From assembly GCA_002423435.1 (NCBI GenBank), contig DIWE01000018.1, forward strand, positions 1 to 53,904: a stretch of DNA of 53,904 nt. Reading direction: 5' to 3'. Position numbers and translations under genes: made by a program. Below the pieces are notes generated by a model. It had not been told where the DNA came from. It did not search any database and saw only the letters and a program-made list of their open reading frames with translations. Source of the DNA: Clostridiales bacterium UBA6114 (GTDB taxonomy: Bacteria; Bacillota; Clostridia; Oscillospirales; Butyricicoccaceae). Position 1 is the stretch's first letter, and each line of letters begins with the position of its first letter. This document shows, one piece after another, positions 24,983 through 33,927 of the stretch.

Positions 24983-26002
24983 TCAATTGAATTTATACAA
25001 TTTCCTCACGAAACGGTAGAGGCGCGCCGTGATCTTCCGGCCCTCCTTGCCGGGGAGGTTCGCGACCGTGCCGAATATGCTGAACCGTAACTGGTAGTAA
25101 AGCTTTTTGTCCCTGTTTTTCAGATAGGTCCAAAGCTCTTCCTTTTTTTTAAGGTTTTCCTCGGTCCCCGAGATCTGCAAAAACACGGACGAAATCGTCA
25201 TCATCATGCGCAGGTAGCTTATCATATAATGCGCGAGCTTTCTGTCCGGGATATCCTGGGGCAGGCGATAGCAATCGATCATGAGAGTGTTGACGCGAAG
25301 CTGCTGGTCGATCCGCCGGATCATGATCTGCTCGTTGACCGACTGATCCGCTCTTCCGATAAAATACCTGTAAAGGTTGATATTCATATAATAGAGCGTC
25401 TTCACATACGGCAGGGGCTGATAGGAAAACAGGTTGTCGACGTAAAAGGTATGCTTCGGAAGTGCAAGACCGCTTTCACGCAAAACCTCCGTGCGGTATA
25501 TGATGGAGTGCATCATCAGGTACTGCGAGGGCTTGAAAATCCCGATATCGCTCCAGGAAAACACGCGGTTTTGCGGGAAGACGTTCGTAAAGCGCACATA
25601 GTGGCGCGTATTGTCCTCGGTATGCTCATACACATAATTGCACACGATGAGGTCAGGTGCCGTTTTTTTGTCATACAGACTCTTAAGCGTCCCGAGCATC
25701 TTCAAAAGGCCGGGCGTGTCGAGCCAGTCGTCCGAGTCGACGACCTTGAAATAAAATCCTGTCGCATTTTTAAGCCCCGTGTTGACGGCTTCGCCGTGGC
25801 CGCCGTTTTCCTGATGGACCGCCCTTACGATACCGGGGTACTGTGCTTCGTACCGGTCCGCTATTTTCGCGGTGCCGTCGGCCGAGCCGTCGTCGACGAT
25901 GATGATTTCCACATCCTCTCCGCCGGGCAGAAGGCTTTCGACGCAGTGCTCCATGTAGGCTTCCGAGTTATAGCAGGGGATCGCGAAGGTGATCATCTTC
26001 AT
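24983..26002 (-). CDS. Family 2 glycosyltransferase
   Basis: A 339-residue GT-A glycosyltransferase. FAIPCYNSEAYMEHCVESLL opens the nucleotide-binding fold, VDDGSADGT is the UDP-contacting loop, and VVDSDDWLD carries the DxD metal motif. The C-terminal half is helical and basic. The ATG at 26002 has AAAAGGACG upstream and lies 16 bases after the glf stop, so the two are co-transcribed. With UDP-galactopyranose mutase next door, transfer of galactofuranose or another sugar to a surface polysaccharide is plausible. Confidence 0.87.
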   Translation of the reverse strand: MKMITFAIPCYNSEAYMEHCVESLLPGGEDVEIIIVDDGSADGTAKIADRYEAQYPGIVRAVHQENGGHGEAVNTGLKNATGFYFKVVDSDDWLDTPGLLKMLGTLKSLYDKKTAPDLIVCNYVYEHTEDNTRHYVRFTNVFPQNRVFSWSDIGIFKPSQYLMMHSIIYRTEVLRESGLALPKHTFYVDNLFSYQPLPYVKTLYYMNINLYRYFIGRADQSVNEQIMIRRIDQQLRVNTLMIDCYRLPQDIPDRKLAHYMISYLRMMMTISSVFLQISGTEENLKKKEELWTYLKNRDKKLYYQLRFSIFGTVANLPGKEGRKITARLYRFVRKLYKFN

Positions 26003-26018
26003 ACTTAAAACGTCCTTT

Positions 26019-27176
26019 TCAGCCAAGGATCCGGTCGCAGAGGCTCAGTGCGCGTTCGACGACCGCATCCATGTTGTAGTATTTATATTCGGCAAGCCTT
26101 CCGAGCAAATAAAAGCGATCGATTTTTCCCGCGAGGTCTTTGTATTTTTCGTAAAGCCGGCCGCTCTCCTCGCCGGCGACCGGATAGTACGGCGTCTCGT
26201 CTGCCGAGCCTGTGTATTCCCTTGGATATTCCTTCATGATCGTTGTCTTCCCGTCGATCTGCTGGCCCGTCAGATGCTTAAATTCGGTAATGCGCGTATA
26301 GTCCCTGTCGACCGTGTAATTGACGGTGCCCTTTTGTTGATACCATGTCCTGTCGTACGTTTCGAAAACGAAATCGAGGGTGCGGTAATGAAGCCGGCCG
26401 AACCGATAGCCGAAGAACTCGTCGGCGGCGCCGGTATAAACGACTATCCCGGAAAACGGCGCGCCGTCAAAAAGGATCTGCGTACCTAAGAGGCTGATCA
26501 CCGCGCCGGAATCCGTGTTGAGCCGGAGATCGATATTGGGGTGGCGGAGCAGGTTTTCAAAAAGCCGGGTGTAGCCGTCTAAGGGCATCCCCTGATAGGG
26601 GTCCTGAAAATAACGGTTGTCATGGGCGATAAGCACGGGAACCCGGGCCGTGACCGAAGGGTCGATCTCATCGGGCGAGAGGCCCCATTGCTTTTGAGTG
26701 TAATACAGGAATATATTGTTGTAAACATATTCGTAAAGCTCCCGAAGCTCGCCGTCCGTCTGTCCTCGCAGCTCGCTTATTGCGACGCGCCGGCCCATGC
26801 CGTACGCGCCGACGAGCTTTTCCTTAAGCCTGTCCCCCTTTTGCGTCCCAAACGCCGCTTCAAGCGAATTTAAGTTGAACGGGACAGGGATCAGCCGGCC
26901 GTGGACGTCGGCCAGCACCTCATGGGAATACTCTCGAAACCGCGTAAAGCGTTTTAAGTACTCAAAGACCCGGCCGCTCGCGGTGTGAAAAATATGCGGT
27001 CCGTATCGGTGGACCAGGACCGTGTCGTCATTGACAAAATCATATGCCCCGCCGCCGATATGGGGCCTTTTTTCAATGACCAGGACCTTTTTGCCCGCCC
27101 TCTCGGCGAGCTCTCTCGCGGCGACCGCTCCCGCGAAGCCGCAGCCGACAACCAGGCAGTCATACTGGCGATCCAT
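26019..27176 (-). CDS. glf: UDP-galactopyranose mutase
   Basis: A 385-residue flavoenzyme that converts UDP-galactopyranose to UDP-galactofuranose for surface glycans. The N-terminal FAD-binding motif is VVGCGFAGAVAARELAE. YGPHIFHT, FNLNSLEAAFG, NNIFLYYTQKQWG and YYPVAGEESGRLYEKYKDLA are hallmark segments, and LLGRLAEYKYYNMD is the family C-terminal motif. Length is normal. The ATG at 27176 lies in a short leader next to palindromic repeats, with CAAAATTTTTG upstream but no clear -35. Confidence 0.95.
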   Translation of the reverse strand: MDRQYDCLVVGCGFAGAVAARELAERAGKKVLVIEKRPHIGGGAYDFVNDDTVLVHRYGPHIFHTASGRVFEYLKRFTRFREYSHEVLADVHGRLIPVPFNLNSLEAAFGTQKGDRLKEKLVGAYGMGRRVAISELRGQTDGELRELYEYVYNNIFLYYTQKQWGLSPDEIDPSVTARVPVLIAHDNRYFQDPYQGMPLDGYTRLFENLLRHPNIDLRLNTDSGAVISLLGTQILFDGAPFSGIVVYTGAADEFFGYRFGRLHYRTLDFVFETYDRTWYQQKGTVNYTVDRDYTRITEFKHLTGQQIDGKTTIMKEYPREYTGSADETPYYPVAGEESGRLYEKYKDLAGKIDRFYLLGRLAEYKYYNMDAVVERALSLCDRILG

Positions 27177-27238
27177 AAATTCAGATTACCCCTTACAGAG
27201 CTTGTTTACACGATAAACATCGCCCAAACAAAATTTTT

Positions 27239-27378
27239 GTATAATAAGCGCTTTGCGGTTTTTATACCGTAGCTGCTTTGCGGTTATGGTATAATTGTCC
27301 ATCTTCGGCGGTTGCCCGTAAGGGCGAGCCGAAGGGACACAAAATCTCGTATAATAACCGCTTTGCGGTTATTATACC
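27239..27378. repeat. Three related palindromic repeat units
   Basis: GTATAATAACCGC-ttt-GCGGTTATTATAC (27349-27377) is a perfect 13-base-pair hairpin. Related, less perfect copies lie at 27239-27268 (TATAATAAGCGCTTTGCGG) and 27270-27295 (GCTTTGCGGTTATGGTATAAT). All share CTTTGCGGTT flanked by TATAAT-like ends, which on either strand could act as -10 elements. They fill most of the 302-base gap between glf and the sugar-kinase gene. They look like a small interspersed palindromic family. Confidence 0.65.
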
Positions 27379-27431
27379 ATAAACGCGGACGATTAGAGAT
27401 CTCTTTAAAAGATTCTTTGGACAAGCTTAAA

Positions 27432-27461
27432 CGGGCGATATCTTTTTTCAGATACCGCCCG
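27432..27461 (-). terminator. Probable terminator of the PfkB kinase gene
   Basis: On the minus strand CGGGCGGTATCT pairs over 12 positions (one wobble) with AGATATCGCCCG around a GAAAAA loop, followed by TTTAAGCTT. The T-run is short, so termination may be partial. Confidence 0.65.
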
Positions 27462-27478
27462 CCGGCTGCTGATATCAA

Positions 27479-28450
27479 TTATGTACAGACGAGTCTGGGA
27501 ATATTTTTTCGGCAGTCCGCGATTGCCTTTAAGGTCGGGATGGCCGAAATCGCGCCGCGGCCGGCCGCGCACAAAGCGCCCGAGGCGTTTGCGAAATCAA
27601 GGATGTCCTCTATCTCATCCCTGCCCGCGGCATCGAGCCGGAAGCCTTCCCTGGTTATCCTGTATAAGACCGCGCCCCAGAACGCGTCCCCCGCGCCGGT
27701 TGTGTCCGTGACCGGGGTGTCGTAGGTCGGTAAGTACCCGGCGAGATTGCCCCTGCGATAATAGCACCCTCTCGGGCCGAGTGTCACCGCGACAAAGCCG
27801 ATCCCCATATCGGAGAGCACCCCGGTGCCTGTCTCGGGATCGCTCCTGCCGCTCAGCAACAGGAGCTCCGTTTCCGAAAGCTTGAGCACGTCGGCATATC
27901 GAATCCCCTCCGACATCCATTTTCTTGCGGTTTCGGCGTCCGGCCAGAGCGGGGGGCGAAAGTTCGGGTCGTAGGATATGAGCTTCCCCGAAGCCTTCGC
28001 GTGCTTTACCGCGGCAAAGGTGGCGTCGCGGGCCGGCTGGCCCGACATGGACAGCGAGCCGAAGTGAAACACCCTGCCCCCGTCTATCAGCCTGTAATCA
28101 AGCTCGTCGGCGCGCAGCATGACGTCGGCGCCCGGCTTGCGGCAGAAGGTAAAGCTGCGGTCCCCGTTTTTATCGAGGTGAACGAAAGCCAGGGTCGTGG
28201 CCACGTCGTCATCCACGAGCAGTCCGGAGGTGTCTATTTTGTTTTGAACCAGAACGTCTTTGAGAAAAAGCCCGAACCGGTCGTTGCCCACCTTCCCTAT
28301 AAAGCCCGCGCTTGCGCCGAATTTGGACAGCGCCGCAAGCACGTTTGCCGGAGCCCCGCCCGCGTTTCGCTCAAAAAGCGGGTTGCCGTACTTTGAGGTG
28401 CCGGCCGGCGTAAAATCAATGAGCAGTTCCCCCAGCGCCACAACATCCAT
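27479..28450 (-). CDS. PfkB-family sugar kinase, fructokinase-like
   Basis: A 323-residue ribokinase-fold kinase. GGAPANVLAALSKFGA is the N-terminal PfkB signature and DTTGAGDAFWGAVL the C-terminal one with catalytic Asp; YDPNFRPPLW is typical of fructokinases and KDG kinases. Likely reaction: ATP-dependent phosphorylation of fructose or a 2-keto-3-deoxy acid sugar. The second possibility would connect it to the two dehydratases in this window, which yield such keto acids, but it stands alone here. The ATG at 28450 is served by a good promoter. Confidence 0.9.
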   Translation of the reverse strand: MDVVALGELLIDFTPAGTSKYGNPLFERNAGGAPANVLAALSKFGASAGFIGKVGNDRFGLFLKDVLVQNKIDTSGLLVDDDVATTLAFVHLDKNGDRSFTFCRKPGADVMLRADELDYRLIDGGRVFHFGSLSMSGQPARDATFAAVKHAKASGKLISYDPNFRPPLWPDAETARKWMSEGIRYADVLKLSETELLLLSGRSDPETGTGVLSDMGIGFVAVTLGPRGCYYRRGNLAGYLPTYDTPVTDTTGAGDAFWGAVLYRITREGFRLDAAGRDEIEDILDFANASGALCAAGRGAISAIPTLKAIADCRKNIPRLVCT

Positions 28451-28538
28451 TTAAACATTCGCCCCTTTTCAATAAGCCGCAACCTCTGTATGTCCGGCAG
28501 GCAAAATATATAAACTCGTCATACAAATTTATAAATAT

Positions 28539-28567
28539 ATTATAGGAGCTGGCGTAGCTTAAGTCAA
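28539..28567 (-). promoter_or_regulatory. Promoter of the PfkB kinase gene
   Basis: TTGACT (28562-28567), 17 bases, TATAAT (28539-28544) on the minus strand. The leader is about 80 bases. Confidence 0.72.
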
Positions 28568-28622
28568 GCTTGACGATTCAATGTCCCCGATGCCGCGCCG
28601 GGTGCCGCCCTGCAAAAGAAGC

Positions 28623-29879
28623 TTATCTGCGGATCTCGAACACCTTTTGGGCGAAGGTGTGCTGGATCGGCTCCCAGGATACTTTTTTGAACAAAGCGGC
28701 GATCGAAATCGGCACATAGGTAAACATGAAGACCGGAAAGGTAAACAGGTACAGGAATTTCTTAAACGCGCTGCAGTAGATCTGTTTCCATTCCGTGATG
28801 GTCGTGACCAGCCCGAAGAAAAACAGCGAGAGGTACACGCCGCAAATGCCGTCCCAGATTGCCGCCAGGGCCGTATCTATGATCCTGTAGCGCGAAAACG
28901 CAAGGCCATAGCCGACAAGCCAGAAATTGACTAACAACATAGCGAGGGTAAGGAGCGTTGCCGGCGCGATCGTCATCAGCATGTCGAAGCACTGAAATTT
29001 TTTCCCCTTAAAGCATCCGCGCAGCAGCTTGACCCCGTATCGGCGTATCACCTGGTAGAATCCTTTTGTCCAGCGCATTCTCTGGTTCCAGGACGTCTTG
29101 AAGCTGACCGGCTGCTCGTCGTATAAAACGGCAGTTTCACAGTACCCGATCACATATTTATGGATAATCTTGTCCACGGAGAATTCGATGTCTTCGGTCA
29201 GGAGATTGTATTTCCAGCCGTTGTCTTTTTTTATGACGTCGCTCGACACCAGAAAGCCGGTCCCGGAAATCGCGCAGCTTGTCCGGCAAAGCATTCTTGC
29301 ACCGTTTAAATATTTCGATTCCCGCAGAAACCAAAGCGCATATCCCGCCGATATCCAATTATATCCGAAGTTCTTGGAATTTCTGTAGCTCGTTACAATC
29401 TGGTAGCCCGCGTCGAACACATTGTTGATTTCCCGGATATAGTTCTCGTCGAGCACGTTATCCGCGTCGAGGACTAGGTAGCCCTCGTAGCTGTCGATAC
29501 CGAAGCGCTTTTGTATTTCGTGGAAGGCATAGTTTAAGGCGTAGCCCTTTCCGATCTTTTTCATGTTGTGCCGCTCGAAAACGACCGCGCCGCGCCTGCG
29601 CGAGACCTCCGCGGTCTCATCCGTACAGTTGTCTGCGACGACAAAGACGGTTATAAGCTCCCCGGGATAATTCTGGTCGGATATGCTGTCCAAAAGCTCT
29701 CCAATCACCCGGCTCTCATTCCTCGCGGCGATCAAAATGGCGTATTTGTGCAGCTTTCGCGCCGGACGCACCGAAAGTTTTTTGATAAAACGGATAACGA
29801 TATAGGCAAGCTGATAGGAGTAGCAACAAAAAAACAAAATCATTATCAGAAAATTCAGATATTTAATCCAATGCAACAC
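28623..29879 (-). CDS. Membrane-bound family 2 glycosyltransferase
   Basis: A processive-type GT2 of about 418 residues. It has an N-terminal helix (about 8-28), the nucleotide-binding LIAARNESRVIGELL, VVADNCTDET, the metal motif LVLDADNVLD, then TEDIEF and QRMRWTKGF (the Q..RW acceptor motif of cellulose/hyaluronan synthase relatives), followed by three or four C-terminal transmembrane helices. I chose GTG 29879, which has AGAAGGG eight bases before it, because the promoter at 29928-29956 excludes the longer frame to 29960. It likely extends or transfers sugars at the membrane for an exported glycan or glycolipid. Confidence 0.87.
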   Translation of the reverse strand: MLHWIKYLNFLIMILFFCCYSYQLAYIVIRFIKKLSVRPARKLHKYAILIAARNESRVIGELLDSISDQNYPGELITVFVVADNCTDETAEVSRRRGAVVFERHNMKKIGKGYALNYAFHEIQKRFGIDSYEGYLVLDADNVLDENYIREINNVFDAGYQIVTSYRNSKNFGYNWISAGYALWFLRESKYLNGARMLCRTSCAISGTGFLVSSDVIKKDNGWKYNLLTEDIEFSVDKIIHKYVIGYCETAVLYDEQPVSFKTSWNQRMRWTKGFYQVIRRYGVKLLRGCFKGKKFQCFDMLMTIAPATLLTLAMLLVNFWLVGYGLAFSRYRIIDTALAAIWDGICGVYLSLFFFGLVTTITEWKQIYCSAFKKFLYLFTFPVFMFTYVPISIAALFKKVSWEPIQHTFAQKVFEIRR

Positions 29880-29927
29880 AGGACTTTCCCTTCTTCGTAC
29901 CTTATCTGTTATAGCCCACAATTTTGT

Positions 29928-29956
29928 AGTATAGTATAATAAAATCGTATTTTCAA
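29928..29956 (-). promoter_or_regulatory. Promoter of the membrane glycosyltransferase gene
   Basis: TTGAAA (29951-29956), 17 bases, TATACT (29928-29933) on the minus strand. Transcription would start near 29921, which decides the GTG start at 29879. Confidence 0.65.
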
Positions 29957-30289
29957 TCATATTTTTTTAAATATTGCAGCGCCATCCGGAGCAAAAATCA
30001 TCCGGGCGGAAATACCGAATAAGCGTCCTTATTCCAGATGTCCGCCGATCTATTTTACGTAAAAACAAAGCAAAGGTTCCCGGACACGCTTTTTTTGTCT
30101 CAAAGTTTTAAGATGCGGCTTTTCATTTCGGAACATTTTTAATAGTTTTTTCAGCCTTGGCGCTTTCTACGCTGAGCGGACCTCAGGCAAATTTCGGCAG
30201 GAAATCCACTTAAACGCCCATTTCGGGGGCGGAATTTTTTTACAGATCCCTTTAAGCTTTGATACTATGTACATTTTCTTCTCTCATCG

Positions 30290-30313
30290 GCCGCCGTATG
30301 ATCATACGGCGGC
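30290..30313. repeat. Perfect 24-bp palindrome in the glycosyltransferase/IclR gap
   Basis: The half-site GCCGCCGTATGA is repeated exactly in inverse. It is not followed by a T-run (TTAATTATG follows). It may be an operator or a weak terminator. The whole gap 29957-30498 otherwise holds AT-rich sequence, the glycosyltransferase promoter at its left end and the IclR promoter at its right; I see no gene in it. Confidence 0.5.
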
Positions 30314-30375
30314 TTAATTATGAAGGCTTGTTGGCGATGTTCTACTAATTTTTTTTTGATTCATATATTTTTTTG

Positions 30376-30404
30376 TTGACATTTTATAGTATAAGTATTA
30401 AATT
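30376..30404 (+). promoter_or_regulatory. Promoter of the IclR regulator gene
   Basis: TTGACA (30376-30381), 17 bases, TAAATT (30399-30404). The leader of about 90 bases ends in AAGGAATGGTCATAATTATG. Confidence 0.65.
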
Positions 30405-30498
30405 AAAAGCATATAGTTTATAAATGCAAACATGGTTCGTATATACAAACCAAGTGACGGCATTGGAATAATTAATAAATTAAGGAATGGTCATAATT

Positions 30499-31272
30499 AT
30501 GGCGGGTAAAGAGTACGATGTGGCGACCGTCTCCAAGGTAATAAAAATCCTGGAATACATCAAAGAGAAGGACGGCGCCTATTTTACACAGATCTATACG
30601 GATTTAGGACTGCCCAAGTCGACTACATATCAGATTCTGAGCACCCTTAACAAGCATCATTTTGTATCGAAGTCGGAGGACGGGAAATTCGATCTGGGAA
30701 TCAAGCTGTTTGAGCTGGGGTTTGCAATGTCCGCAAAACTCAATATCCGGAAGATATCCAATAAAATATTGAGGGATCTGACGGAAAAAACGGGCTTGAC
30801 CGCGCATTTATCCATTCTCAACGAGGAGCTTCAGGGCATCTATATCGAAAAAATCGACGGCGCCAAATATCTGACCAACATGACGGCAATCGGGCAGAAG
30901 GTCTATATGCACTGTTCCGCCACCGGCAAAGCGCTTTTGGCCTGGCAGAGCGAAGAGGTAAAAAATCAGATCCTTAAAAATCTGGATTATGTAAAATTTA
31001 CGGACAATACCATTACAGACGAAAAAGCACTGCAAAAGGAGCTGGTCCTGACAAAAAAAAGAGGGTTTTCCATTGAAAACCGGGAAAGGGAAAACATCAT
31101 CTGCAGCGTAGGCGCCCCGATATTCGACCGGAGCGGGAAGGTTGTGGCCGCCATCAGTCTGGGCGCCATTGTTCTGGAATTTACCGATGAGGACATCAAT
31201 TTATATGCCGGGCTCGTGAAAGAAGCCTGCCGGCAGATCTCCGAGCAGCTGGGCATCGAACACCGACTGTAA
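30499..31272 (+). CDS. IclR-family transcriptional regulator
   Basis: A 257-residue IclR protein: an N-terminal winged helix (about 5-65, with IYTDLGLPKSTTYQILSTL) and a GAF-like effector domain (about 80-255, with HCSATGKALLAW and NIICSVGAPIFDRSGKVVAAIS). I prefer ATG 30499; the in-frame ATG 30487 abuts the AAGGA site with no spacing. It lies 260 bases upstream of, and on the same strand as, the CoA-transferase/TRAP operon and is the obvious regulator for it. IclR proteins commonly sense small aromatic or aliphatic acids. Confidence 0.92.
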   Translation: MAGKEYDVATVSKVIKILEYIKEKDGAYFTQIYTDLGLPKSTTYQILSTLNKHHFVSKSEDGKFDLGIKLFELGFAMSAKLNIRKISNKILRDLTEKTGLTAHLSILNEELQGIYIEKIDGAKYLTNMTAIGQKVYMHCSATGKALLAWQSEEVKNQILKNLDYVKFTDNTITDEKALQKELVLTKKRGFSIENRERENIICSVGAPIFDRSGKVVAAISLGAIVLEFTDEDINLYAGLVKEACRQISEQLGIEHRL

Positions 31273-31532
31273 TCGTTTCGACCGGAAACAGTAAAGCTCT
31301 AAATCCATGTCCGCCGATTTGTTCGGCAGACACGTACTAAACTTGTCTAAAAATGGAATAACGGGGGGATTTTGGGCAGCTTTAAAAACTAAGTTTAACA
31401 TATTGAACCTGTAAATCTTTATATCGTCTGCGAGAGCCGCGCAATTCGTTGTAAAAGCGAATACCCTTCACCGGTGACAACGTTCATACTATCCTATTTC
31501 ATAAAATTTATCAGTTATATGAGGTGCTAACC

Positions 31533-32714
31533 ATGTTGGAAGGAGTCAAAGTATTAAGCTTCACCCATTTTTTGCAGGGGCCGTCCTGTTCCCAGACACT
31601 GGGGGATTTGGGCGCGGATGTGGTCAAAATCGAATCGACCGGCGGCGCGTTTGAACGCGGCTGGGCGGGTCCCGGTTCCTTTGTAAACGGCGTCAGCATG
31701 TTTTTCCTGCTGGGGAACCGGAATTTAAGATCGATCGCGATCGATCTTAAGTCCGAAGAGGGCAAAAAAATGATCTATGACCTTGTGAAAACCTATGATG
31801 TTGTCGTTGAGAATTTCAGGCCGGGCGTGATGGACAGACTGGGATTTTCGTATGAGAAATTAAAGGAAATAAACAGCAGGGTGATCTACTGTTCCTGTTC
31901 GGGGTATGGCTCCTCGGGGCCGTACGTAAATAAGCCGGGCCAGGACTTGCTCGCCCAGAGCATCGGCGGGCTCGTCGATATGACGGGCCGTGAGCAGCCG
32001 TCCGCCGCGGGGTCTTCCATTGTCGACCAGCACGGCGCGATTCTGGCGGCGCTCGGCATCGTTTCCGCGGTGTACGAGCGGGAGAAAACCGGACACGGAC
32101 ATAAGATCGACGCGAGCTTATTAAACGCGGCGCTCGACCTGCAGATCGAGCCGCTCGCCTACTACATGAACGCAAAGCCCACGGTGGCGGAGAAAAGGAT
32201 CACAACGGGGCTTGGAACAAGGATTCACGGCTCCCCTTACGGAGTATACAAAACGGCGGACGGGTATCTGACGATGTCCCTGACCGGGTTTGACAAGCTT
32301 GCGGAAGTATTTGAGCCCGGCGCGCTTGATGGGTTTACCGAGAAGGATCAGGTGGAGCGGCGCGCCCAGTTTGACAGGGTGCTGTCCGAGCAGATGGAAA
32401 AGAAGACGACGAAGGAATGGACCGACATATTTGAAAAAAACAAGATGTGGTACGCGCCGGTCAACACATACGAGGACGTGATAAACGACCCGCAGGTGGT
32501 ATGGAACGAGTCGATTATGACGATGGAGTATCCGAAGGCGGGAAAAGTCAGGGTGATCTGCCATCCACTGCGCTATGACGGAGAACCGCCGAGGCTTAAC
32601 AGGCGCCCTCCGAGGCTTGGGGAGCATACGGCGGAGGTGCTGAGGGAATGCGGCTACAGTGACGAACAGATCAGCGCCTGCAAAGACAGAGGCCTGCTCT
32701 ATTGGGAGGAGTAA
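31533..32714 (+). CDS. Family III CoA-transferase (CaiB/BaiF type)
   Basis: A 393-residue CaiB/BaiF protein that moves CoA between carboxylic acids. GVKVLSFTHFLQGPSCSQTLGDLGADVVKIE opens the fold (shown here only as family pattern), NFRPGVMDRLG is a conserved loop, and Asp138 in PGQDLLAQS aligns with the catalytic aspartate of formyl-CoA transferase. RPPRLGEHT near the C-terminus is also typical. ATG 31533 has TGAGGTG upstream. It is the first gene of an operon with an epimerase, a crotonase and a TRAP importer, so it probably activates the imported acid to its CoA ester. Confidence 0.9.
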   Translation: MLEGVKVLSFTHFLQGPSCSQTLGDLGADVVKIESTGGAFERGWAGPGSFVNGVSMFFLLGNRNLRSIAIDLKSEEGKKMIYDLVKTYDVVVENFRPGVMDRLGFSYEKLKEINSRVIYCSCSGYGSSGPYVNKPGQDLLAQSIGGLVDMTGREQPSAAGSSIVDQHGAILAALGIVSAVYEREKTGHGHKIDASLLNAALDLQIEPLAYYMNAKPTVAEKRITTGLGTRIHGSPYGVYKTADGYLTMSLTGFDKLAEVFEPGALDGFTEKDQVERRAQFDRVLSEQMEKKTTKEWTDIFEKNKMWYAPVNTYEDVINDPQVVWNESIMTMEYPKAGKVRVICHPLRYDGEPPRLNRRPPRLGEHTAEVLRECGYSDEQISACKDRGLLYWEE

Positions 32715-32758
32715 ACGCAATATAACGGCTAAACTCAATAAATAAGGCGGTGAAAGGT

Positions 32759-33772
32759 TTGAAAGCTTTGATCCTTGGGGGCACCGGAGTCATCAGCACG
32801 GAAATTACAAAAGCCCTGCTTTCGAAAAACTATGAGCTTGCCCATTTCAACAGGGGCAGCAAAAAAACGGAATTTGCAAAGGACGTACGGGTTATCTGCG
32901 GCGACAGGAAGGATTACAGGGGATTTTACGAGCTTTTGAAAAACGAGAGCTTTGATGTTGTCATCGATATGCTCTCCTTTGCGGAGGAAGACGCGAGATC
33001 CACCGTCGAAACCTTTCGGGAGCGCGCCTCTCAGATCATCGTGTGCTCCACCATCGCGGCGTATAAAAGACCTTACAAAAGTATCCCCGTCCGTGAGGAC
33101 GAGGAGGAGCTTTTGGACGAGAGTGATTTTTCTTACGGCTTTCACAAAGCGCGGGCGGAGCGTTATTTGAGAAAAGAAATGAAGGAAGGCGTCCCGATCA
33201 CAATTCTGCGGCCTTCCCTGACCTTCGGCTACGGTTCCCGAAACGTGGGGGTTTTCCGGCAAAACTACGGCATTATCGAAAGGATCAAAGGCAGAAAGCC
33301 GCTTATCATGTTCGGCGACGGGACGCAGTCGTTTACCTTCAGCTTTGCAAGGGATGTCGCCAAGGGCTTTGCCGGCACCGCGGGAAATCAAAAAACCCTC
33401 TGTAACGCCTACAACGTCGTCGGCGACGGAAGGCATATCTGGGACGATCTGTATCTGGAGTTCGGAAAAATCGTGGGCGAGGAACCCATTATCTATCATC
33501 TGCCGGCGGAATTCTTGAAAAAGGCCGCGCCGTCTGTCTGCGGGCATTTATATTATGAAAAGGCCTACAACGGGATTTTCGATACGGAGAAAATCAAGAG
33601 AGATGTGCCGGAGTTTAAGCCGTCGGTCGGCATTCATGAAGGGCTTTCGGAAGTGGCGGAATATTTCGAAAAGGAACTGAAAGAGGTGGACAGGGAAAAA
33701 GACGCCCTTGAAGACGAGCTTTGCAGCCTTTACGAGGAAATGTACCGCAAAATCGGCACCTATTGCGACTAA
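32759..33772 (+). CDS. NAD(P)-dependent epimerase/dehydratase-like SDR protein
   Basis: A 337-residue extended short-chain dehydrogenase. The N-terminal nucleotide motif LGGTGVIS, Asp in VVIDMLSFAE, CSTIAAY and the catalytic-type Tyr-x3-Lys in YGFHKAR are visible, followed by LRPSLTFGYG. The last 50 residues are charged and look coiled-coil (EYFEKELKEVDREKDALEDE). I chose TTG 32759 over GTG 32750, which would abut AAGGCG. The substrate is unknown; a nucleotide-sugar role is usual in the family, but its place between a CoA-transferase and a crotonase gene argues for an unusual one. Confidence 0.82.
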   Translation: MKALILGGTGVISTEITKALLSKNYELAHFNRGSKKTEFAKDVRVICGDRKDYRGFYELLKNESFDVVIDMLSFAEEDARSTVETFRERASQIIVCSTIAAYKRPYKSIPVREDEEELLDESDFSYGFHKARAERYLRKEMKEGVPITILRPSLTFGYGSRNVGVFRQNYGIIERIKGRKPLIMFGDGTQSFTFSFARDVAKGFAGTAGNQKTLCNAYNVVGDGRHIWDDLYLEFGKIVGEEPIIYHLPAEFLKKAAPSVCGHLYYEKAYNGIFDTEKIKRDVPEFKPSVGIHEGLSEVAEYFEKELKEVDREKDALEDELCSLYEEMYRKIGTYCD

Positions 33773-33927
33773 CAGATAATTTTGAGATATCCACAATCTT
33801 GACGCAATCCAAATAGGCATTGAAGGAAAGGAGGCTTAAGGAAAGAAAGGCGCTTTCAAATGGGAGAGGGGGCGATTTTATATTTTAATCATTGAGCCCG
33901 TTTTACGAAATCAAGGGGAGGATCAAA

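Noticed and set aside
27239..27378. Repeated units considered as a CRISPR array
   Set aside because: Only three unequal palindromic units with no regular spacers, and no cas genes in the window.
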